Under the pieces are notes generated by a model. That model did no database searches. It saw only the letters and a program-made list of their open reading frames with translations, and was not told the origin of the DNA. A stretch of DNA of 64,000 bases from assembly GCA_905221605.1 (NCBI GenBank), contig CAJNDS010001480.1, forward strand, positions 729,885 through 793,884, in the 5' to 3' direction. This document shows positions 11,485 to 22,401 of the stretch, piece by piece (positions within the stretch are counted from its first letter, which is position 1; the number at the start of each line of letters is the position of its first letter). Origin of the DNA: Symbiodinium natans. Its lineage: Eukaryota; Sar; Dinophyceae; Suessiales; Symbiodiniaceae. The translations under genes were made by a program, and so were the position numbers.

Positions 11485-11999
11485 CGGGTTTAGGGGTTTC
11501 TGTTTTGTAGGGGGTTCTTATTAGGGTATCTAGGGGCTATATTCAGGTATAAGGGCAATAGATAAAGAGACCACCGGCCTTTCTCAGTCTGGGGTGTTTA
11601 TGGTTGAGGGTTCAGAGTTGGGGGTTTAGGTTTCATTGTGTAGGGTTCAGGGTTTTTGGTTGTAGGGTTTGAAGGGTTTGTAGGGGTTTATAGGGGTTTG
11701 TCCATTGTCGGGGTTTGTAGGGGTCTGTAGGGTTTGTAGGGTTTGCAGGGTTTGTAGGGTTTGTGGGTTTTGCAGCTTTTAGGGAGCACGGTGAAGGAGT
11801 TTACGGTTGGCGGGCTACAGGACGCCTGCATGTTCAAGCTGATCAAAACCCAAGCCCATGGATGCCGTACCCCAAATCCTAGACGCCATCCCTGGAATCC
11901 TGTACTCTAACGCTAAAGCGTGAACCCCCCTAAGCCCTAAGCCTCAAACCCCGAAAACCATCCAACACCGCCGCCCAGGTCGGTGGATCCCATGCCTCA

Positions 12000-12226
12000 A
12001 ACCCCAAACCCCAAGCCCAACACCCCAAACCCAACCCCCAAACCGCAAACCCCAAACCCCAAAACCCAAACCCCAAACCCCAAACCCAAAACCCAAAACC
12101 CCAAACCCCAAACCCCAAACCCCAAACCCCAAAACCCCAAACCCCAAACCCCAAACCCCAAACCCCAAACCCCAAACCCCAAACCCCAAACCCCAAACCC
12201 CAAACCCCAAGCCCCAAGCCCCAAAG
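12000..12226. repeat. Homogeneous CCCCAAA variant array
   Basis: The 7-bp unit here is CCCCAAA (TTTGGGG on the other strand) rather than CCCTAAA, repeated about 30 times with a few 6- and 8-bp units. The long ORFs on both strands (PNPKPQT or GLGFGVW repeats) are translations of this array and not genes. Confidence 0.9.
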
Positions 12227-13785
12227 CCCAAACCCTCAACCCTAACCTGGAGAATCCTAACTCCAAGCCTTGTAAGGTCAGGAGTACGTTGCAGCAAGTC
12301 ATCGATGTGGAGGCATCTTCAGGGTTGATCTAGGGCTCAGGGCCGAGGGTTTTTCAGAATCGCGTAGGGCCTAGGATGTTTCCCACATCTCCACCGGCAC
12401 CTTATTCAGAGGGCTTAGGCCCCCAAACCCTATAACCCAAACCCTGAATCCTACACCGCAATCTTACAAAAAGATGACAACACGACATGGGGCCGTTCTA
12501 TATTGCGGCCGCCGTGTAGGCAACTTATGTCATGGAATCTGGGCCATGAAACAGACTCAACCTGCAACAAAACAACCCACACCAAACCCCAAACCCTAAA
12601 CCCTGTGAACTACCAACCCCATAAACCCTAAACCCCCCGACCCTAAACATTACACCCCAAACCCCAAACCCCAAACCCCAAACACCCCAAACCCTAAACC
12701 CTAAATCCCTCAAAACCCTAGCCCTAAACCCTAAACCCTAAACCCTGAACCCAACATCAAGAGGAGCTGGGCTGCGAGAAGAAAGCGTGGCAGAACTGCT
12801 CCGCCCGGAGCCTCTGGCCTTGGGGGCCCCAGCACCCTCAAGCCGAAAACCCTTTAGGGTTTAGGGTTCAGGGTTTAGGGTTTAGGGTTTAGGTTTGGGG
12901 TTTAGGGTTTGGGGTTTAGCATTTAGGGTTTAGGGCTTAGGGCTTAGGGTTTAGGGTTAGGAGGGTTCAGGGTTTAAGGCCGTTGTTTAGGAGATTCAAA
13001 ACGCGCATCAGATATTGCATCATCTTGCCCGAGCCCAGCCGCACCCATGACAGCATTTGCTTTGGAGGGCATAGGGTATTCAGTCATCATTAGCTAAGGG
13101 GAAGCAGGAGAAACCCCTAGAAGGAACCCCTCAAAATAGCTCCTAATGTCCTTAAAACCCTAAACCCTAAACCCTAAGCCCTAAACCCTAAACCCCCTCC
13201 TGTAGTCCCTAAAACGAGACCTTAGAGTTGAGACATGCCAGGAATTTCTCAACTCCGCCGCAGTCATTCGCAGAACTGCACAGAAGGCTCAAAGACAGCC
13301 CAAAACCCCTAAACCCCTAAACCCCAAAACCCCTAAACCCCGAAACCCCTCAACCCCGAAACCCCTAAACCCCTAAACCCCTAAACCCCTAAACCCTAAA
13401 CCCTTCAGGCGCAGAAGCATCAGCGGATGAGCAGAACCCGCCGAAACCCAAAACCGGAGATCGAACCCCTAGGCATTGTCAATGCTAAAATCTAATTGGT
13501 GCTGGACACGGCCCAGCCACAAAGCCCTAGGGTTTAGGTTCTAGGGTTTGTGGTTTGGGGTTTAGGGGTTAGGGTTTAGGGTGTAGGGTTTAGGGTTTAG
13601 GGTTTTAGGGGTTTTGGATCAGACAAAAAGTGTAACAGATTTGGAATCAGACTTTCGCGAGAGCTCTGGGGGGGGGGGGGCACCCAGAAAAAAAAACAGG
13701 TAGGTGACGAAGTTGAGGTGGATTTCTAGCTCTTGTTTACTTAATCTAGTTGTCAACCCTACAAACGCTATGTTTTCCCTTGTAG

Positions 13786-13904
13786 GTTGCTCTAACCCTG
13801 ATGTCGTTAAGTCATGGTTGGGGGAGACAGCCGCAGCGCAGCCGCGCCGAAACGCGGATGTGAGGGCCTGGACGACGGCGATCGAGCCACTCAGTGTGCT
13901 CAGG
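13786..13904 (+). CDS. Isolated exon, unrecognised
   Basis: Open in one frame between a TTGTAG acceptor and a consensus donor (CAGG|GTGAGT). It reads CSNPDVVKSWLGETAAAQ, then ADVRAWTTAIEPLSVLR. The composition and both splice signals support an exon. Neighbouring exons were not identified, and no family is evident. Confidence 0.5.
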
Positions 13905-16452
13905 GTGAGTCATGCAGGTTTTCGAAAATTAAAGGGGTATTATTGGGGCTCCCTGACAGGGGATTCTATTCTATTTGGCGGGATAGAAGGGGCCCTATTT
14001 GTTGAAAAGCCCATGTAGTATTTAGTGTTTAGGCTTTCTCTGGGACCCTACTCTTTGTTGTTGGGGGAGCGTGGGATGGGGGGGGGGGGGAGCGAACCGT
14101 AAACCCTGACCCCACAGCCACAGCCACGAGCCCAACAATTTAGGGTTACTCTTTAGGGTTTAGGGTTTAGGGTTTAGGTTTAGCCAAAGGATTGAGGACT
14201 TTTGCTTGAAAGAGAGTCCAGGGCGATTAAGGGTTCAGGGCTTTTGAGAAGGGTCGTGGCTATATTAAGGTTTAGCGGGAGTGTTCAGAAGTGGGGTCCA
14301 GGGTTTAGGCCTTAGATGTTAGAAGTGAGCTATCCTTCTCAAATGGCAGACCCCCAAACATCGCAGCCCGAAGAGGTGGAATCACCCTAAGCCCTCGAAT
14401 TCTCATTAAGAAAAACCCTAGAAAGCCCCTAGAAAAGGAAACCCATAAACCACCATAAGCCCTAAGCCCTGAGCCCTAAACCCTAAACCCTAAACCCCAA
14501 ACCCCAAGCTGGCTGTTTTCGGATTGAGAACATTTAGAGTTCCAAGGCCCTTCTTTTTCGGCACTCGGCTCGAGCTGTCTCTGACCCCCTAAGCCCTAAA
14601 CCCTAAGCCCGAAACCCTAAACCCTTAAACCCTTAAACCCTGAAACCCTTAAACCCTTAAACCCTTAAACCCTGAAACCCTTAAACCCTGAAACCCTTAA
14701 ATCCTTAAACCCTGAAACCCTGAAGCCTTAAACCCTTAAACCCTTAAACCCTTAAACCCTTAACCCCTGAGAAACCCTGAACTCGGCACCGCAGGCGAAG
14801 GCACGGAAGCTGCTCCAAGGCTGGGGAACGAGGGTTTAGGGGTTTAGGGGTTTAGGGGTTTAGGGGTTTAGGGGTTTAGGGGTTTAGGGGTTTAGGGGTT
14901 TAGGGGTTTAGGGGTTTAGGGGTTTAGGGGTTTAGGGGTTTAGGGTTTAGGGTATAGGGTTTAGGGGTTGTGTACACCCTAGCCCCAGCCACTACTGGAC
15001 CCTGCCCACCACCCCTAGACCGCCAGCACCCCTACCCCTATACACTCCCCAAAGACCCACTACACCCAAGTAGACCTAGACCCTAAACCCTAAACCCTAA
15101 ACCCTAAACTTTCTAGAGCTTAAGGGTTAGACCTCCACCATCCCCCCGATCACCCCCATGCCCCCACCGTCCCTAGACCCAGAACCCCTAGATGCCCAAA
15201 GACTTTAGGGGCTTGAGGGTTTAGGTTCCCCTAACATGTTGGAGGCCTAGGTAAAGTTTAAACCCTAAACCCTAAACCCTAAACCCTAAACCCTAAACCC
15301 TAAACCCGCCACCCTCATCCATGCCCCTTGAGGCAGTTTCGCGGGCCGCGCCAGCGCTGCAGGGGCGGAGGTGTCCTTGTCACTGGAAGAGGCTGGGCCT
15401 AGAGGGGGGGTTTAGGGGTTGAGGGGTTGAGGGGTTGATGGGTTGAGGGGTTGATGGGTTGAGGGTTGAGGGTTGAGGTTCTTGTGTTTAGGGTTTCAGG
15501 TCTGTCCAGGGCCTTTCGATTGTACGGTTTCGGGTTGCAAACAGTATTTTGGATTGGGGGCAAGGGTTTAGGGTTCGAGGTTTAGGGCCTTTCGGGCGTA
15601 TAGAGTAGGGTCTAGGGTTCAGGGTTTGGGACCATAGATGTTCGTAATTGAGAGTAGTTTTATAGGCGTAGGGTATGTCGGGTTCAGGCAGGGTCTAGGG
15701 TTTCGGGTTCAGGTGCTCCGGGCGATCCTGCGTAGTTTCCAAAAGGATAATTAAACCCTGAGCCGTGGCGCTCAACCCTCCTCAACCCTCAACCCTAAAC
15801 CCTCAACCCTAAAACCCTAAACCCTATACCCTAAACCTTAAACCCAAACCCTAAACCCTAAACCCTAAACCCTAAACCCTGCCTCTCCAACGCCTAGAGG
15901 CGATCTTTCATGCAGCCGCTGGGGTCAATGACTACCGGGGTAAGGCCTTCCATACAAGCCAGAAGCAGCGCTAGATTTAGGATTTAGGCTTTGGGGTTTT
16001 GGTGGTTTCAGGGTTTCAGTTTCAGGCTTCGGGCATTAGGTATTCGGGGTTTGGAGGGTTGGGGTTTGAGGGGTGTTGCAGGGATTCTGGGGCTTGGGGT
16101 TAGAGTAAGGGGTCAAGGGTTTCTAGGGTTCAGGGGGTCATGGTTCAGGGGGTTTCGTGGATCCCGAGGTTCATGGGCTCTCTCCCCAGGACGAGCCCGT
16201 GAGGCTACAAAGCATACCAAAAACCCTGAACCCTAAACCCTAGACCCTAAACCTGAGACCAAGGATGTCGACCCTGCCCATGCCGTATGACCCAACCACC
16301 AAACCAGAGCCCTAAGCCTCAAACCCTTGATCCCTGACACCCGAACACCCTGAGCCCCAAACCCTAAACCCTTGTAACCCTAAACCCTAAAACTCTGAGC
16401 CACCCTAAACCCTAAACCCTAAACCCTAAACCCTAAACCCTAAACCCTGAAG
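13905..16452. other. Arrays, including 8-bp variants; no gene seen
   Basis: It contains a CCCTTAAA array (about 14612-14765), a TTTAGGGG array of 14 or more units (14831-14945), TTTAGGG and CCCTAAA arrays, and TTGAGGGG units near 15415-15470. The unique pieces between them are short and show no motif. The ORF at 15991-16236 reads through degenerate repeats. Confidence 0.7.
14612..14945. repeat. Adjacent 8-bp variant arrays in opposite orientation
   Basis: 14612-14765 is built of CCCTTAAA (TTTAAGGG) units. After a short unique spacer, 14831-14945 is built of TTTAGGGG units. Each array is internally uniform yet differs from its neighbour, so each variant was probably amplified locally. Confidence 0.85.
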
Positions 16453-17330
16453 GTGCGGACGCTGGTTGCTTCGCTTCGACGGAACGAGCCGGTTCAGCTG
16501 AAGCTCTCCCGCGGCGAACTCTCTGCTGCCCAGGTAGGGATGTGGTGGGAGTGCAGAAGCTTGTGGGTTTAGGGTTTAGGGTTTAGGGTTTAGGGTTTAG
16601 GGTTTAGGGTTTAGGGTTTAGGGTTTAGGGTTTAGGGTTTAGGGTTTGGGGCTTAGGGCTTAGGGCTCAGGGCTTAGGGCTTATTCGGTGGGTTTAGGAC
16701 TTTGGGTGTAAGCTTTGTTTGGGGGTATTCAGGTGGGCTTGGGCCTAACATGAGGCTTCTGGGATAGTAAGCTGTTTTTGGGGCCTCCCTTGGTCTTGGT
16801 GCTGGGGTTTAGGGTTTTTGGTTTAGGGTTTAGGGTTTAGGGTTTGGGGTTTAGGGTTTAGGGTCTTAGGGTCTCAGAGCCTTAGGGTCTTAAGGTCCGG
16901 CCTACTTAAAAAGCGCGTGCGAACCCAAATGAACCATAAGCCCTGAAGTAAGCCGAACCACTGAACCTGGGGATTCATGGGATTCTGAGCTTTCTGGATT
17001 TAGGGCCCTCTCCCCCTCAAAAACCAGACCAAGCTCCTAAACCCCAAGACCTAGGAACCTTCTTCCTGAACACAAACAATCCATAACCCCTACAGGGTGG
17101 GGCCCCCTAGTTATAAGTAGAGTTATAAGGGCCCTAAATTGGGTTATAAGGACCCTAAGTTAGGTTATAAGTCCCTTAACTACAGTTAGTATAGTAAGGG
17201 GGCCCCACCCTGTAGATGAGCCCCAGATACCCACGAGCCCGAATCTACCCAGGTCTGTGATTCGGAGCAGATCCTGCTCACGGACAAGCAGCGCCAAGCA
17301 CGTGCCAAAAGTGCACAAAGAGTCCCTGGA
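16453..17330 (+). CDS. Two exons of an unrecognised gene
   Basis: Exon 16453-16533 (VRTLVASLRRNEPVQLKL, then SRGELSAAQ) ends at CAG|GTAGGG. The next exon starts at 17253 after CTACCCAG and reads VCDSEQILLTDKQRQARAKS; its end near 17310-17335 is uncertain. The join is in frame, and the repeat CCCAGGT stands at both intron edges (GT-AG, 719 nt). The intron holds TTTAGGG arrays and a full MITE (17090-17215). The basic, Gln/Arg-rich sequence gives no functional clue. The exons at 18.1-18.6 kb may belong to the same gene. Confidence 0.55.
17090..17215. mobile_element. MITE family M1 (CTACAGGGTGGGGCCCCC ends)
   Basis: The element starts CTACAGGGTGGGGCCCCCTA and ends with the inverted form GGGGCCCCACCCTGTAG. 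Internal TTATAA-centred repeats (GTTATAAGGACCCTAA and similar) occur several times. Other copies lie at 19385-19513, 37162-37360, 48734-48855 and 50142-50266. It has no ORF and is non-autonomous. Confidence 0.85.
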
Positions 17331-17335
17331 GTGCC

Positions 17336-18058
17336 TGGGCTTTCGAATAGGCTCGAACCACACCCGTACCAATGATCTGCACCTATAAACCTACATAAAC
17401 CATGTATAAACTCTATAGGCCCTCAACCCTACAAGCCTGACAAACCCCAATAACCCATTCCTGGACCCCCAAAGTATGCAAAAAAAACATAAACGGACCA
17501 TTATTCCCCACCGGACAAGTGGGCTTGTTAGATTTTAAGGACACAGCGGTGACACACATCATGTGAACGACTCTCAGGAGCGAAGCAGTACAGCATTGAG
17601 GAAACACAAGGCAGACAGCGGGGAGTACGAGATTCAGGAAAGGGAAACTGTGCAAAATGTGGGCCAGGCAATAGGCCAAGGAGGTCAGGCAACTGGTGCC
17701 AGGCTTCAGGCGGGCAACTGTACAGCGGCGCAGCATGCAGCGGGCCAGGGAGCTCAGGCGGGAAAACTGTTCCAGAACGTGGGCACACACACACACAGAA
17801 CACACACGCACTAGCATGCAATGGGACTGTACCGGAGGCAACCAGACCGGAATGTGGCCACAGGGCAGAGAAGACTCATCATAAGGCGGGCCAACGGTGC
17901 CGAAAGTTGCCTGAATAGGCAAGCCAGGGACGGCACCGGGAATGTACATCTTGCAAGTCGGTGGGGAGCTTCGAAGTGGTAGTTTTTTCATTTCCTAGCC
18001 CCAAAAAGCCCTATGCACTAGAAGCCATAAATGCGCCCTACATGCCTTTGTAAGCAAG
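17336..18058. other. Unique sequence of uncertain nature
   Basis: No array is present over about 650 bases, which is rare in this window. Long ORFs exist on both strands (192 aa on the minus strand, 17413-17991). None shows a motif, and a CA-rich patch (17781-17812) lies inside. Similar phrases (AACTGTGCAAAATGTGGGC, AACTGTACAGCGG, AACTGTTCCAGAACGTGGGC) recur at roughly 65-bp spacing, which suggests decayed tandem repeats. I see no firm gene. Confidence 0.4.
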
Positions 18059-18165
18059 GAGGTGCTTGCGGACCAGATTCGGTGGCTTGGGCGGACTTCG
18101 TTCTGGGGAATCGACTTCTGCAGCGGCAAAGACGGCATGAGGAAGCCCACCTCGGGTGCATTCGA
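18059..18165 (+). CDS. Exon, unrecognised
   Basis: It follows a GCAAG acceptor. The frame with strong GC bias at third positions reads EVLADQIRWLGRTSFWGI, then DFCSGKDGMRKPTSGAFDY. A second frame is also open but has poorer codon use. The exon runs directly into the introner at 18166. No family is recognised. Confidence 0.45.
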
Positions 18166-18258
18166 CTATATCCCCCTTGGAGATTCTTTTTATTTTTGTG
18201 TATAAAACCCAAGAGGATATTCACATATTTTTTGGTTAGGTTTCTAAGGGGAGTTAGA
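18166..18258 (+). mobile_element. Second copy of the CTATATCCCCC introner
   Basis: CTATATCCCCCTTGG, a T-rich block, AAAACCCAAGAGGATATTCAC and a terminal AAGGGGAGTTAGAG match the element at 7565-7670 in order. It again abuts a coding exon on its left, consistent with being an intron. Confidence 0.65.
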
Positions 18259-18477
18259 GTTTGAGGTCCACAGGATCAGGGGACTTCAGATTTAGGGTTA
18301 AAGCCCTGCACCCTAAAACCTAAGGCCCCAAGCCCTAAACCCTAAACCCTAAACCCTAAACCCTAAACCCTAAACCCTAAACCCAACACCTAAAACCTAA
18401 CACTAAACCATAAACCCTAAACACTAAAACCTAGAGAAGCCCTAAACCCTTTGTAGGGTTTAGGATGTTGCCCACAG

Positions 18478-18590
18478 GAGTGGGGCGGCGCCATCTGGAC
18501 TCACTGGAGCAGAGCGTGGCGTGGGCAACTCTCTCAGTAGCCATTGGGAAGAAGGTGAAAGGCGCGGCTAAGGGGCTAGGGCAAGAGGAT
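18478..18590 (+). CDS. Exon, unrecognised
   Basis: After CCCACAG one frame reads VGRRHLDSLEQSVAWATL, then SVAIGKKVKGAAKGLGQED, and runs into a TTTAGGG array at about 18590. Composition and frame support coding. It may continue the exon at 18059. Confidence 0.45.
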
Positions 18591-19384
18591 TTAGGGTTAG
18601 GGTTTAGGGTTTAGGGTTTTAGGGTTTAGGGTTAGAGTTTTAGTGTGCTAGGGTCATAGCGGTTACAGGGTTATAGGGCTAGGGTTCAGGGTTCAGGGTT
18701 CAGGGTTAGGGTGTAGGGTTTCAGGCTTAAGGGCTTCAAGGAGCTGTGCAGGGGCAAGGGTTTAGGGAACTAAGGTTTGGGGGGTCAGCTTCGGGCTTTA
18801 GGGCTAGTACCTGGTAGCCCAGTGGTACCCTTGTTCGTTCAAAGGTTCCTGAGTTAACCAAGCCCAAAAATAAGGTACCTATCATATGCTTACTTTGCGA
18901 CCCAGCGTAGGAAGAAGTTACATATTGCTTCCTTCAAAGGGCTGTGAAGTATGGGCCCTTGGGTTGTGCAGAGTATATAAGGGGTTGTAAGGGGTCCCGA
19001 TGTTGTTAAGGCGCAAATGGTGACTCCTCTTTTCGGAAACCCCTCAGGAGCTGATGCCCCACTCCCTGAACCGTTTGGGGTTTATAGGTTTATGGGGCTT
19101 ATGGGGCTTATGGGGTTTAGGGGGTTTATAGGGTTTATAGGGTTAATGGGCCTTATGGGTTTATGGGTTTATAAGCTTTATGGGGTTTATGGGGGGTTTA
19201 TATACATTATAGGGTTGCAGGGTTTACAGGGTTTGTAGGGTTTATAGGGTTTTACAGGGTTTAGCGTTTGGGGGCAGAAGCTCCCAAAGCAACGCGTTTT
19301 TCGCCAAGGGAGGACTACTGTCCTCTGTCCGGGCCGAAGGGACCGAACGATCCGAAGTACCTGGCCAACGTGGCTTTGAAGACT

Positions 19385-19513
19385 CTACAGGGTGGGGCCC
19401 CTTACTTCATACTAACTGTAGATTAAGGGACTTATAACCCCCTAACTTAGGTCCCTTATAACCCAATTTAGGCCCTTATAACTCTACTTATACTAGGGGG
19501 CCCCACCCTGTAG
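19385..19513. mobile_element. MITE family M1
   Basis: CTACAGGGTGGGGCCCC at the left, GGGGGCCCCACCCTGTAG at the right, with the ordered TTATAA blocks of the family between. It directly follows a short open island (19275-19384). Confidence 0.85.
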
Positions 19514-19744
19514 GACACACTACACTGTTCTACCTGCGGAGCTTTGCAGTGTAGCATTTCTTTTTTTTGCCGGTGGTGGGGTGGGGGTTAGGTTTATGGT
19601 GCAGTAGGGCCCAGCAGGGCTATGCTCTTTATAATGGGACACAGTCAACTGCTTCGGGGTCCAAGCAGTCGCTGTGACAGCGTACGCTTTTGGTGTGGTT
19701 GAGGCCAAACCTGTATAGTGCCGACTTTCAGCCCTGAAAAGGAC

Positions 19745-19995
19745 CCCTAAACCCCCCTTTTCGGCCCCCCCCCCAACCCCACACCACCCCCCTTTCCCCC
19801 ACCCCCTTTTACCCCTTCCCCCTCCCCTTCCCCACCCCCCCCCCCCCCCTCCCCCCTCCCCACCCCCCCTTCCCCCCCCCTTCCCCCCCCCCCCTTCCCC
19901 CCCCCCCCCCCCCTTACCTTCCCACCCCTCCCCCACCTCCCCCTTCCCCCCCCTCCCCCCCTTCAACCCCCCCCCCCCCCCACCTCCCCCTTCCC
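19745..19995. repeat. Long C-rich low-complexity tract
   Basis: About 250 bases of C runs broken by T pairs and occasional A. The Gly-rich and Pro-rich ORFs here (for example minus strand 19520-19966) are artefacts of this tract. Confidence 0.9.
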
Positions 19996-20213
19996 ACCCC
20001 CCTCTCGAGGCCTATTGAACTGACAAATGCCCAGTCCGACTGCTTACACTCAGAAGCCACGTTCTTCGGCAGACATACGGGCGGGCAACTCCTAGAAATC
20101 CCAACTCTAAAAACGTAGACCCTAAAACCTAACCCTAAACTCTTAATCACCCTACAAACCGTAAACCCTGACAACCCTTAAAAAACCTGAGAACCCTCAA
20201 ACCTCCTAAACCC

Positions 20214-20275
20214 ATAACGATTTGCGACGCCTTCCAGCCACTCCTCGATCTAAAGGAGTTCAAGAGTGATATGAG
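20214..20275 (+). CDS. Short exon, unrecognised
   Basis: ITICDAFQPLLDLKEFKSDM reads up to a consensus donor (ATGAG|GTAAGA). The acceptor is not obvious in the CCTAAACCC sequence before it. No family is evident. Confidence 0.4.
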
Positions 20276-20424
20276 GTAAGATATGTAGGGTAATATGGGG
20301 GTTAGGGTTTAGGGTTTAGGGCTTAGGGCTTAGGGCTTAGGGTTTAGGGCTTGAAGTTTACAGTCCACGCAGAGCTGTCGTTCAGGATGTTGGGGTTTGG
20401 GGGTTCAGCTGCCCTCAACCTCAA

Positions 20425-21345
20425 CCATTCAAGGGACTCAAGGAGGGACCCTTATAAGGGACCTTAGGGGTTGTTTAGGGGTTATTTCGGGGGCTACATA
20501 GGTACGCAGGGACAAAAAGGTATAGGGGATTATACCTTAAACCATCTAGCCTTGACACCGGCTCTTCGAGTGCTTCGTATAAGAGCATCCCCGCGAATGC
20601 TATTCGGCGCTAGGTGCCTGGGACCTTTGTTTCTTTTCCATTCCTGGGTTTAAGAGTCTAAGAGGACCATATTTAGGGTTTTAAGGGCCATCCTAGTACA
20701 GGGGCCTTAGTAGTTGGAATAGGTTTTTTTTTTGAGGGGGGGGGGAATTATAGTGTTTTTATATAAGGGGTACCACAAGGAAAGACTAGTAGTAATTATT
20801 CCGGCCCCTCCTTTAAGAGGTACCCGGTGATTGCACGCCGAGTCTTCTGAACAGTCTCCAGGAGAACTGGTGAGGCCACAACCCTAAAGCCTGAGACTAA
20901 GTCCTAAGGCCTGAAGAGGTACCTTGAGTTTCCTAGACCCTACAGCATACATAAAACAAGAACCTTATATAGGGGTCGGAATAATTAGAAATGGTAGTCC
21001 CTTCTGGTCCCTTGACAAAATGTACGATAATAGCCCCCAAAGCCCTATTCTAATCATGAAGACCCCTATATTAAACCCTTAAGAGGTACCTTCTTACATA
21101 GTCCCTATATACCTAAGTAGCCCCCAAAGAACCTCTAAGGTCCCTCATAAGGCTCCCTCCTTCAGTCCCTTGAACCCTAAAACCTGAACCCTGAAGAGGT
21201 ACCTTCTTACATAGTCCCCCTATACCGAAGTAGCCCCTACAGAACCCCCAAATGACCCTAAGTTCCTTAATTGTAAGGGTCCCTCCTTTAGCCCCTTGAA
21301 TCCTAAAATCCCTGAACCCCTAAACCCTAAACCCTAAACCCTAAA
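20425..21345. mobile_element. Cluster of short inverted-repeat elements (families M4 and M5)
   Basis: Family M5 ends (AAGGAGGGACCCTTATAAGG and its inverse) appear at about 20430-20530 and twice, tandemly, at 21075-21180 and 21190-21300, where GAGGTACCTTCTTACATAGT is repeated. Family M4 ends (TATAGGGGTCGGAATAATTA and the inverse) appear at 20763-20812 and 20955-21070. One more M5 copy is at 55184-55262; more M4 copies are at 22215-22312, 23208-23316 and 38367-38480. None has coding capacity. Confidence 0.6.
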
Positions 21346-21639
21346 CCCTAAACCCTTAAGAGGCACCTTGTGATTCGTACTGGATGGCACGGTTGTCCCG
21401 CGCTACTGGGCAGCGAATAGTTCCGCCTTGGCAGGGTTGCAGGAGATTGGGTGAGTTGTGAGAGTTCAGGGTTTAGAGTTTAGGGTCTAAGATTCAGGGT
21501 TCAGGGTTCAGGGTTTAGGGTTCAGGGTTCAGGGTTTAGGGTTCAGGGCTTAGGGTAGTGTTGAGGGTTTTGTTTAGGCTTGAAGGAATGGCCTCTGAGC
21601 GAGTTTTGGGGGAAGAGGCTGCTCCACCCGCCGCCGCCG

Positions 21640-21802
21640 CCCCCCCCTCCCCCCCGCCCCTCCCCCCCCCCCCTCCCCCCCCCCCCCCCCCCCCCCCTCC
21701 CCCCCCCCCCCCCCCCCTCCCCCCCCCCCTCCCCCCCCCCCCCTCCCCCCCCCCCCTCCCCCCCCCCCTCCCCCCCCCCCCCTCTCCCCCCCCCCCCCCC
21801 CC
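21640..21802. repeat. Poly-C tract with T interruptions
   Basis: About 160 bases of C runs. It produces long Pro-rich and Gly-rich ORFs on both strands that should be ignored. It lies about 600 bases upstream of the secreted-protein gene. Confidence 0.9.
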
Positions 21803-21959
21803 AACCCTAAAACCTAAACCCGAAACACTAACACTCCAACAGCAGTTTTAGGTTCTGGGAATGTCGGGGTTTAGGCTTTGGTGTTTAGGGTTTGGGGTTG
21901 AGGGCTTCGGTCGCTACTGCAAGCTGGTCTTTGGTCCTCCCTCGAAGTCCTCTGCAGGC

Positions 21960-22175
21960 CTGGGCAGCCCAGTGGTGCCCTTTACCCCTCTTTTTCTCTG
22001 TGGTGCATTACTGCAACTTTAGATCCTTAGCCCTTTTTGGGTTTATAGGGTTTCTGAATATGGCAGAAGTTTCATTTATAACTACCCTCCTAAGTGCAGC
22101 CAAGTTTTGGTTATGGATCCCCGTCTAAAGTAACCAACCCAAAAAAGGGTGCCCTCATTAAAGACGGTTGCTGGG
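21960..22175. mobile_element. Composite introner-like elements (families I8 and I10)
   Basis: The outer ends are I8-like (GGCAGCCCAGTGGTGCCC at the left, GGTTGCTGGGCTACGAAG at the right). Inside, 22004-22107 matches the element at 47598-47707 (GTGGTGCATTACTGCAACTT, then AGTGCAGCCAAG), so one element appears nested in another. No exon is visible on either side. Confidence 0.55.
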
Positions 22176-22401
22176 CTACGAAGAGGCTTAGGGTGTCAGA
22201 TGCCCAGAACTTGCAGGGCGGTGTCCTAATATAGGGGCCCCTAGAGTCCCTTTATAATTATGCTATAATCACCCCCCAAAACCCTACTCTAATTCTGAAG
22301 GCCCCTATAGTAGCTACTTGCTGGCGTCACGGGCTCTGACAGCCTTTCGTTGTAATCGCAGAATACGAAGTCTATCCTGCGCAAGCAGTTGTTGTAGAGC
22401 C

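Larger units (their letters stand above)
8887..13785. other. Arrays and small islands, no confident gene
   Basis: Telomeric arrays occur at about 8920-9005, 9280-9345, 9560-9640, 10060-10150, 10205-10300, 11339-11484, 12640-12760 and 13310-13405. A (GT)n run lies near 9268. Unique islands that could be exon pieces are 9640-9728, 11795-11875 (which reads VKEFTVGGLQDACMFKLIK) and 13240-13300; none is recognisable. Family I8-type ends occur at 9864-9910 and 9975-10010 around another array. Confidence 0.6.

Noticed and set aside
11930-12333. Long ORFs on both strands (up to 117 aa)
   Set aside because: They translate the CCCCAAA/TTTGGGG array in different frames; monotonous GLGFGVW or PNPKPQT repeats are not protein-like.
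17413-17991. 192-aa minus-strand ORF
   Set aside because: It has no motif, competing ORFs lie on the + strand, a CA-rich patch lies inside, and it opposes the direction of every confident gene; kept only as an uncertain region.
21558-21851. Pro-rich and Gly-rich ORFs
   Set aside because: Direct translations of a poly-C tract.
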